Assembly: GCF_009650605.1 (NCBI RefSeq)
Contig: NZ_WAJT01000005.1
Coordinates: forward strand, 1 to 38,653
Length of the DNA stretch: 38,653 nt
Direction of reading: 5' to 3'
Origin: Labrenzia sp. CE80
GTDB taxonomy: Bacteria > Pseudomonadota > Alphaproteobacteria > Rhizobiales > Stappiaceae
Within the stretch, counting starts at the first letter, position 1, and every line of letters starts with the position of its first letter. Made by a program: the position numbers and the translations under genes. Under the pieces are notes generated by a model, which was not told where the DNA came from, searched no databases, and was given only the letters and a program-made list of their open reading frames with translations. This document shows positions 32,952-38,653 of the stretch, piece by piece.

Positions 32952-33938
32952 ATGGAAAATCCGCTTCTGAATGTTCGCAATTTAAAAATAGATATCCCCG
33001 TCGGCTCAGGCACATTGCATGCGGTCCGGGGCATCGATTTTGAACTTGAGCGAGGTGAGACCCTCTGCATTGTTGGCGAAAGTGGCTCGGGCAAATCGCT
33101 GACTTCACTGGCCTTGATGGGCTTGCTCGGGAAGAATGTCCGGCGTTCGGCAGACAAGATGGAATTCGACGGTCAGGACCTGCTAACGATCGGCAAGCGA
33201 GAACTGCGCAAGTTGCGCGGGGGGCGCATGTCGATGATCTTTCAGGAACCAATGACTTCCCTGAACCCGGCCTATACGATAGGTGATCAGCTGATGGAAG
33301 CCCTGCTTCTGCATCAGCCGGTGGGTCTTAAAGCTGCCCGTGAACGTGCGGTTGAACTGCTGGAGAAGGTCGGCATAACCGCCGCCGATAGCCGGTTGTC
33401 TCAGTATCCTCATCAGCTATCTGGCGGTTTGCGACAACGGGTTATGATCGCCATGGCTTTGATGTGTGGCCCGGAGCTGATCATTGCAGATGAGCCGACA
33501 ACTGCTCTCGATGTCACGATCCAGGCGCAGATCCTGCGGCTGTTGTCTGATCTCATTCGTGAGTTCAACATGGCCATGATCCTGATCACCCATGATTTGG
33601 GTGTGGTGGCACGGATCGCCGACAAGGTTGCAGTGATGTATGCAGGTGAGCTGGTCGAGACAGGCCCCGCCGCAGAAATATTCGCCAGCCCAAAGCATCC
33701 CTATACGCGCGGCTTGTTGAATTGCATCCCCTTGCCAGGAAAAACAGAACGGGGCAGTAAGCTTGGCACCATTCCTGGCATCGTTCCCTCTCTGGTTGGC
33801 GACATTGCGGGCTGCGCATTTCGTACAAGGTGCGATCACGCCCAGATGGATTGCCGTTCCGCAGTTCCTCTTCACGCCGATGGCGTCCATGGCTTCAGGT
33901 GTATCCACCCCGATGGCGGAAAAGAGGTGCTGGCATGA
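32952..33938 (+). CDS. Dipeptide-type ABC transporter ATP-binding protein (DppD type)
   Basis: A 328-residue ATPase. Walker A is G-E-S-G-S-G-K-S, the Q-loop M-I-F-Q-E-P-M-T-S-L-N-P, the signature L-S-G-G-L-R-Q-R-V, Walker B I-I-A-D-E-P-T-T-A-L-D and switch His I-T-H-D-L-G-V-V. The C-terminal oligopeptide-type extension includes H-P-Y-T-R-G-L-L and the cysteine cluster C-A-F-R-T-R-C-D-H-A-Q-M-D-C that often binds an Fe-S cluster in this family. GGAG lies just upstream. Its stop overlaps the next ATG (33935-33938). Confidence 0.93.
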   Translation: MENPLLNVRNLKIDIPVGSGTLHAVRGIDFELERGETLCIVGESGSGKSLTSLALMGLLGKNVRRSADKMEFDGQDLLTIGKRELRKLRGGRMSMIFQEPMTSLNPAYTIGDQLMEALLLHQPVGLKAARERAVELLEKVGITAADSRLSQYPHQLSGGLRQRVMIAMALMCGPELIIADEPTTALDVTIQAQILRLLSDLIREFNMAMILITHDLGVVARIADKVAVMYAGELVETGPAAEIFASPKHPYTRGLLNCIPLPGKTERGSKLGTIPGIVPSLVGDIAGCAFRTRCDHAQMDCRSAVPLHADGVHGFRCIHPDGGKEVLA

Positions 33939-34933
33939 GCGATCAGGGAAAACCCATTTTAGAACTGAAGGATGTCAGCAAGACCTATCGCGTCAAGCAG
34001 GGCCTTTTCGGTCGCGCCAAACCTCTCACTGCCGTCAATCAGGTCTCCTTATCTCTGAGGCGCGGTGAGGTTCTGGGTCTGGTCGGAGAATCCGGCTGTG
34101 GCAAGTCCACGCTATCGAAAATCCTGCTCGGGCTTGAAGCGCCCACGACCGGACAGGTGCTGGTTGACGGTGAGGACATCGGTTCAGAGGATCGATTGAG
34201 CCTCGCGCGGCGAATTCAGCCAATCTTTCAGGATCCGTATTCGTCTCTCAACCCGCGCAAACGCATTGCGGATGTCATTGCCTTGCCTCTGGTAGTGCAC
34301 GGCATCGGAGATCACGCCTCTCAAATGCAGGAAGTCCGGAAGATACTGGACATCGTCGGTCTTCCCGCCCGCGTTATGGATTCCTATCCAAGCCAGATGT
34401 CCGGCGGTCAGCGTCAGCGTGTAGCAATTGCCCGCGCCCTGATCATGAAGCCGGAGGTCGTTATCTGCGACGAACCAACGTCTGCGCTGGATGTTTCCGT
34501 CCAGAGTCAGATCTTGAACCTTCTGGGCGACCTTCGGCTGGAATTCGGGCTAACCTACCTTTTCATCAGCCACAATCTTGCTGTGGTCGAGCATCTCGCC
34601 ACCCGCGTAGCGGTGATGTATCTGGGCCGAATTGTCGAAGAAGCCAATGTTGGTGGATTGTTCGACGCTCCTGGGCACCCTTACACAAAGGCATTGCTGA
34701 AATCAGTTCTAACACCGGAACCCGGCCTTGGCGTTCCAGACACTCAGTTGGGCATGGCCTATCCGAACCCGATTGATCCTCCGTCCGGCTGCCATTTCCA
34801 TCCTCGTTGCTCAATGGTGATGGACGACTGCAGGACTGTTGCGCCGCAGCAGGTTGCAACGGCTGAAGGCCACGTCGAATGCCATCTCTTCACCCGCCAG
34901 GGCTCTTCAGTCACCTCAGGCAACGCAGTATGA
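33935..34933 (+). CDS. Dipeptide-type ABC transporter ATP-binding protein (DppF type)
   Basis: A 332-residue ATPase, the second nucleotide-binding subunit. Walker A is G-E-S-G-C-G-K-S-T, the Q-loop I-F-Q-D-P-Y-S-S-L-N-P-R, the signature M-S-G-G-Q-R-Q-R-V-A, Walker B V-I-C-D-E-P-T-S-A-L-D and switch His I-S-H-N-L-A-V-V. The tail has G-H-P-Y-T-K-A-L-L and C-H-F-H-P-R-C-S-M-V-M-D-D-C. The ATG at 33935 forms ATGA with the previous stop; the frame is open further upstream, but that part is inside the DppD-type gene. Confidence 0.93.
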   Translation: MSDQGKPILELKDVSKTYRVKQGLFGRAKPLTAVNQVSLSLRRGEVLGLVGESGCGKSTLSKILLGLEAPTTGQVLVDGEDIGSEDRLSLARRIQPIFQDPYSSLNPRKRIADVIALPLVVHGIGDHASQMQEVRKILDIVGLPARVMDSYPSQMSGGQRQRVAIARALIMKPEVVICDEPTSALDVSVQSQILNLLGDLRLEFGLTYLFISHNLAVVEHLATRVAVMYLGRIVEEANVGGLFDAPGHPYTKALLKSVLTPEPGLGVPDTQLGMAYPNPIDPPSGCHFHPRCSMVMDDCRTVAPQQVATAEGHVECHLFTRQGSSVTSGNAV

Positions 34934-34945
34934 ACATCATCAGCC

Positions 34946-36544
34946 ATGCATGACATTTTTGCTCTTTCGAAAACACAGACCACCCGCAAGACCGTCGTCG
35001 AGACGGAACATGGCATTGTTGCTGCTCAAAACAGCATTGCCGCCCGCATAGGCGCAGAGGTCTTGGCTGCAGGCGGTGATGCCGTGGATGCAGCTGTCGC
35101 GACGTCGTTTGCAATTGGGGTTGTGGAGCCGTGGATGAGCGGACCGGCTGCAGGCGGCGCCATGATGCTTTGGCGTGCCGATACCCAAAAAGCCATCGCC
35201 CTTAACCATGGCATGAAGTCACCGGCAGAACTTGACCCGGCCCATTATCCGTTGACCGGCGCAGGTAAAGCCAGCGACCTCTTTCCTTGGGAAAGTGTCA
35301 AGGACGATCGAAACGTCCAGGGAGCGACTGCCATTGCTGTTCCGGGTACAGTCGACGGTCTAGGGCAGGTGCATGAGCGCTACGGACGTATGTCTTGGGC
35401 AGATCTTTTGCAACCCGCCATCAGATGCGCGCGCAAAGGCACGCTTGTCGACTGGTATGCTGCACTTCTGATCGCATCTACAACGCGTCAGCTCGCCAAG
35501 GACCCTGATGCCGCAGCTCTGTTTCTGGAAGATGGTCAGTGGCCAACCATCTCCGGGTGGACTGCGCTTGCTGAAAAGCGGCTAGACCAAACTCGGATGG
35601 CCGACAGCCTGGAGCAGATCGCCCGCAACGGCGCCCGTGAACTCTATGATGGCGACGTGGGCGCAGCGATGGTGGCGGATGTGCGCGCAAAGGGCGGCGC
35701 TCTGTCCCGCCGAGATCTGGAGGACTACAGCGCCGAGTTCCACGATGCCCTGAGCTTTGCATATCGCGATGGGTTTATGCATGCGGTGCCTGGCCTCACC
35801 GGAGGACCAACCTTGCAGGCAACCTTGAAGAAACTGTCGTTGAAGCGACAGTTGGAACCTGCTCAGACGCCCGGGGCGGCGGATTACGCAGCCTATGCTG
35901 CGGCGCTAAAAGTGGCCTATGCGAAACGATTTGCCTCGATGGGCGATCCTGGTGAGAACCCCGAGGCCCCTGGCTGCACAACACATTTTTCCGTTGTTGA
36001 TCGCCATGGCAACATGGTGTCCCAAACTCAGACATTGCTGTCCATCTTCGGCTCCCGGGTTGTGTCTCCGTCAACCGGCTTTCTGATGAACAATGGCATC
36101 ATGTGGTTTGATCCGGTCGCAGGAAAGCCCAATTCACTCGGGCCGGACAAGCGCTGCCTGATGAACGTATGCCCGGTGATTGGTGAAACCGGCGATATCC
36201 GTTTCGCCTTTGGTGCCTCAGGCGGTCGCAAGATTGTCTCCGCCGTCGCGCAAATGTCCTCCTTCGTCATGGATTTCGGCATGGATCTGGAGGCGACTTT
36301 CCATCAGCCTCGTATTGATATGTCCGGCGGACCGGTGGTGGTCGCGGACGAAACGCTCTCGCCCGAAATCATTGATGCGCTCGCCATGGTGCAAGATGTG
36401 CGCCGTGCGTCACGGACGGTCTTTCCTTACGTCTTTGCTTGCCCTGCCGGCGTTATGCGACGCGGATCGCTGAACTCAGGCTGCACCGAAATCATGTCAC
36501 CCTGGGGCGACGCCGTTTCTGAAACAGATACTTTAGACAGGTAA
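34946..36544 (+). CDS. Gamma-glutamyltransferase-family protein, apparently cytoplasmic
   Basis: A 532-residue Ntn-hydrolase of the gamma-glutamyltranspeptidase family. The nucleophile is expected at T345 in C-T-T-H-F-S-V-V-D, where the precursor would cut itself into large and small subunits. Other landmarks are G-G-D-A-V-D-A-A-V-A (43-52), P-G-T-V-D-G, T-G-F-L-M-N-N-G-I-M-W-F-D-P (377-390) and F-G-A-S-G-G-R-K-I. Classic GGTs are exported, but the N terminus here (M-H-D-I-F-A-L-S-K-T) has no signal peptide, so action on imported gamma-glutamyl compounds in the cytoplasm is likely. Some family members are instead cephalosporin-acylase-like or cyclic-imide or amide hydrolases, so activity is not certain. 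It follows the Dpp-type operon by 12 bp. Confidence 0.88.
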   Translation: MHDIFALSKTQTTRKTVVETEHGIVAAQNSIAARIGAEVLAAGGDAVDAAVATSFAIGVVEPWMSGPAAGGAMMLWRADTQKAIALNHGMKSPAELDPAHYPLTGAGKASDLFPWESVKDDRNVQGATAIAVPGTVDGLGQVHERYGRMSWADLLQPAIRCARKGTLVDWYAALLIASTTRQLAKDPDAAALFLEDGQWPTISGWTALAEKRLDQTRMADSLEQIARNGARELYDGDVGAAMVADVRAKGGALSRRDLEDYSAEFHDALSFAYRDGFMHAVPGLTGGPTLQATLKKLSLKRQLEPAQTPGAADYAAYAAALKVAYAKRFASMGDPGENPEAPGCTTHFSVVDRHGNMVSQTQTLLSIFGSRVVSPSTGFLMNNGIMWFDPVAGKPNSLGPDKRCLMNVCPVIGETGDIRFAFGASGGRKIVSAVAQMSSFVMDFGMDLEATFHQPRIDMSGGPVVVADETLSPEIIDALAMVQDVRRASRTVFPYVFACPAGVMRRGSLNSGCTEIMSPWGDAVSETDTLDR

Positions 36545-36548
36545 TCTC

Positions 36549-37940
36549 ATGACCCGTGATGTTGCTATTGAGCTTACGTCTTCCTATTTCGACAAAGGTG
36601 ACTTTCAGAGTGAACTAGCTGCTCTGGTTGCCTTTGAAACAGAGAGTCAAAACCCAGATCAAAGTGCCGAATTGCGCCGTTATCTGGATGAGGCGATGGT
36701 GCCGAGGCTGACATCAGCTGGATACACTTGCGAAATTTTCAAGAACCCCGATCCACGCGGCGGACCGCTTTTGATTGCCGAACGGCACGAAAGCGACGAC
36801 TTGCCCACCGTCCTGACCTATGGCCACGGTGATGTCATCCGGGCCCAGACAGATCAGTGGCGCGAAGGCCTGCACCCTTTCAAACTGGTGGAAGAAGGTG
36901 ACCGGCTTTATGGGCGAGGCACAGCTGACAACAAGGGCCAGCACCTGATCAACATCGCCGCCCTTGAAGCTGTCATTGCGGCTCGCGGTGCGCTTGGATT
37001 CAACAGTCGCTTTGTCATCGAGATGAGCGAAGAGGTCGGTTCATCGGGCTTGCCGGAGTTCTTTGAGGCTCACAAAGAGAGGCTCTCAGCCGATGTGTTG
37101 ATCGCCTCTGATGGACCAAGGCTGCAGCCTGATACGCCGACCATGTTCATGGGCTCGCGTGGCGGTATAACTTTCGATCTGACTGTAGACCTTCGCGAAG
37201 GCGCTCATCACTCGGGCAACTGGGGTGGTTTGCTGGCCGATCCCGCCATGATCCTCGTCCAGGCACTGGCGACCATCACTGATGCGCGTGGGCAGATCAA
37301 CATCTCCGAGTGGCGTCCGGACAGCTTGACGCCCGATGTCAAAGCCGCACTTAAAGACCTGCCGATCGAGAGTGAAGGTGGACCTGCCATCGATCCGAAC
37401 TGGGGTGAGGAGGGTTTGTCTCCAGCTGAACGTGCTTATGGATGGAACAGCTTTGCCATTTTGGCCATGACCAGCGGTGTTCCAGAGGCACCTGTCAACG
37501 CGATTCCTGCAAAGGCAACTGCGACCTGCCAGCTGCGTTATGTGGTTGGAACAAAATCAGAAGCCATCCTTCCGGCCTTGCGCCGTCATCTCGATGAATG
37601 TGGCTTTGAGGCCGTCAGGATCAGACCTCATGATCGAGGTTTCTTCCAGGCGACACGCCTGTCACCTGACCATCCATGGGTGCAGTTCGCTGTCAATTCA
37701 CTGAGAAAAACGGCTGGCAAGCCGCCCCATGTTCTACCAAATCTTGCTGGTTCTCTGCCAAACGACAGCTTCACTGACGTTCTGGGTTTGCCAACGGTCT
37801 GGGTGCCGCATTCCTACCGTTCTTGCTCGCAGCATGCGCCGGACGAACATGTGCTCAAGTCCGTCAGTAGGGATGCATTGCGCCTGATGGCCGGTCTCTT
37901 CTGGGATATTGGAGAAGGCGGATGCCCACCGCCTAACTGA
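36549..37940 (+). CDS. M20-family metallopeptidase (dipeptidase/amidohydrolase)
   Basis: A 463-residue zinc-type M20 enzyme. Expected metal ligands are H93 in Y-G-H-G-D (with D95), D127 in Y-G-R-G-T-A-D-N-K-G, E162 with catalytic E161 in M-S-E-E-V-G-S-S-G, D188 in A-S-D-G-P, and H429 in C-S-Q-H-A-P-D-E-H. The lid/dimer domain (about 205-330) contains the A-H-H-S-G His pair. The length is normal and there is no signal peptide, so it is cytoplasmic. It starts 4 bp after the GGT-family stop. M20 enzymes remove amino acids from dipeptides (for example Cys-Gly or X-Gly) or acyl groups from amino acids, which suits the step after gamma-glutamyl cleavage. It is the last gene of the operon; no clear terminator follows. 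Confidence 0.9.
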   Translation: MTRDVAIELTSSYFDKGDFQSELAALVAFETESQNPDQSAELRRYLDEAMVPRLTSAGYTCEIFKNPDPRGGPLLIAERHESDDLPTVLTYGHGDVIRAQTDQWREGLHPFKLVEEGDRLYGRGTADNKGQHLINIAALEAVIAARGALGFNSRFVIEMSEEVGSSGLPEFFEAHKERLSADVLIASDGPRLQPDTPTMFMGSRGGITFDLTVDLREGAHHSGNWGGLLADPAMILVQALATITDARGQINISEWRPDSLTPDVKAALKDLPIESEGGPAIDPNWGEEGLSPAERAYGWNSFAILAMTSGVPEAPVNAIPAKATATCQLRYVVGTKSEAILPALRRHLDECGFEAVRIRPHDRGFFQATRLSPDHPWVQFAVNSLRKTAGKPPHVLPNLAGSLPNDSFTDVLGLPTVWVPHSYRSCSQHAPDEHVLKSVSRDALRLMAGLFWDIGEGGCPPPN

Positions 37941-38368
37941 TAAAGTCCCCCAAAGAGCCGGACATTGATTCTAACCTGGTTGTGTGATTTTTGATTTTTA
38001 AAACAGCTACTTAAGCGAATCCATCCTATACATTGACGGGGAGCCGCCAGTTCCCATTTTTGCAGTCTTGGTTAGCTGAATTACATAAGAGGCTGCGCTA
38101 AGGTTCTTTGCGTAAATGGGCTGGATTGCTTTGATCGGCCATTCTTTCACGACGTAAATTTTCGTCTTGAATACTATCCACTCAAGGTTTTCGTCGAATT
38201 TGGCTGGAAATTGCCACTTCTTAAAATTGTAATATTTTTCGGCTTTACAACCAATTGTATATTAGCTTTTCTGACAATGTTGTTTGTTGCTAATGTGCCC
38301 AAGTCCGCTACGTTATTTGTTTCTATTCAGACATTGCGTGCGAGCGAGGCCCGTTCGGAGATTGCAAA
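37941..38368. other. AT-rich intergenic region, no recognised gene
   Basis: The base composition is clearly richer in A and T than the operon to the left. A 74-codon open frame at 38211-38435 has no family resemblance and overlaps the VCBS protein in another frame. No convincing terminator hairpin was found after the M20 gene. The last part probably carries the promoter of the adhesin-like gene. Confidence 0.5.
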
Positions 38369-38653
38369 TTGTCAAATAGTGCCCCCAACGCAGAAGCCGT
38401 CTCGATCAACGCAGATGAAGATGTACTTTCGGTGACTGTGACACCGGTCTTCACCGATCCTGATACGGCTGATCTGCATACGTTCAGCCTTGATCTGACA
38501 GGCACGCTGGGTGTGGTCATTATCAACAGCGACGGCACGTTCAGCTATGATCCGAACGGCGCGTTTGAGTATCTTGGCGCTGGTGAGAGCGCGACGGACA
38601 CGTTCAGCTACACGGTTGACGACGGCAATGGCGGGACAGCGACCGAGACCGTG
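38369..38653 (+). CDS. VCBS-repeat / RTX adhesin-like protein, N-terminal part (runs off the window)
   Basis: The frame is open from about 38294 to the window end and reads N-A-D-E-D-V-L-S-V-T-V-T-P-V-F-T-D-P-D-T-A-D, then S-D-G-T-F-S-Y-D-P-N-G-A-F-E-Y-L and D-T-F-S-Y-T-V-D-D-G-N-G-G-T-A-T. These are classic VCBS/cadherin-like tandem-repeat motifs of giant secreted adhesins, usually calcium-binding and exported by type I secretion. No ATG is available near the start; TTG at 38369 with CGGAG 8 bp upstream is my best choice, but a start elsewhere or a 5' truncation is possible. The repeats presumably continue beyond the end. Confidence 0.7.
   Translation, partial: MSNSAPNAEAVSINADEDVLSVTVTPVFTDPDTADLHTFSLDLTGTLGVVIINSDGTFSYDPNGAFEYLGAGESATDTFSYTVDDGNGGTATETV

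Noticed and set aside
38211..38435. A 74-codon frame with a hydrophobic N terminus
   Set aside because: It runs into the VCBS coding frame in a different phase and has no good ribosome site or recognisable motif.
1..38653. CRISPR arrays, tRNA or rRNA genes
   Set aside because: No regularly spaced direct repeats and no cloverleaf or rRNA-like conserved stretches were noticed on reading both strands.

Overview
The window looks like a chromosomal or megaplasmid accessory region of a marine-type alphaproteobacterium, most likely a Rhodobacterales (Roseobacter-group) species. I infer this from a moderately GC-rich composition, dense transporter-plus-catabolism operons, the characteristic TRAP, NitT/TauT, Pot and Dpp transporter sets, and regulators of the LysR, GntR/FCD and IclR families. 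No tRNA, rRNA, CRISPR array or phage gene was seen. It reads as a patchwork of nutrient-scavenging operons inserted among decayed insertion sequences.

Layout. (1) 1-580: a terminator-like hairpin and the decayed C-terminal ends of an IS3-family and an IS5-family transposase. (2) 580-9575: a LysR regulator divergent from an operon for a flavin monooxygenase-like protein, two carboxymuconolactone-decarboxylase/AhpD-fold proteins, an opine dehydrogenase-type enzyme and a complete spermidine/putrescine-type ABC transporter; the first four genes are joined by three successive ATGA stop/start overlaps. (3) 9781-11357: a frameshifted CsoR/RcnR-type metal sensor directly followed by an MFS exporter with a His-rich tail, resembling nickel/cobalt resistance modules (nreA-nreB-like). 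(4) 11358-12600: a second insertion-sequence graveyard holding a relative of the first IS3 remnant. (5) 12628-19034: two fumarylacetoacetate-hydrolase-family enzymes, a GntR regulator, a NitT/TauT-type ABC transporter and an Ldh_2-family dehydrogenase. (6) 19215-27732: a GntR regulator and a GlcD/GlcF fusion flavo-iron-sulfur dehydrogenase on the minus strand, divergent from a glyoxylate-type class V aminotransferase, a TRAP transporter, a stub of a class III CoA-transferase and a GlcG/HbpS protein. (7) 28526-37940: an IclR regulator divergent from a five-gene dipeptide-type ABC transporter, a gamma-glutamyltransferase-family protein with no visible signal peptide and an M20 metallopeptidase. 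(8) 38369-end: the first part of a VCBS-repeat (RTX-adhesin-like) protein running off the window.

How the genes work together. Each catabolic block carries its own transporter, enzymes and regulator. Block 2 probably imports a cationic or amino-acid-derived compound and oxidises it. Block 5 probably handles an acylpyruvate or 2-oxo acid. Block 6 probably imports a carboxylate, oxidises a 2-hydroxy acid with the flavoprotein and transaminates the resulting oxo acid (glyoxylate chemistry). Block 7 probably imports short or gamma-glutamyl peptides and hydrolyses them in the cytoplasm. Substrates are inferred from families, not demonstrated.

Recurring structure: three of the four substrate-binding protein genes are followed by a strong hairpin before the first permease gene, and three divergent or upstream regions contain clear short palindromes that are good operator candidates.
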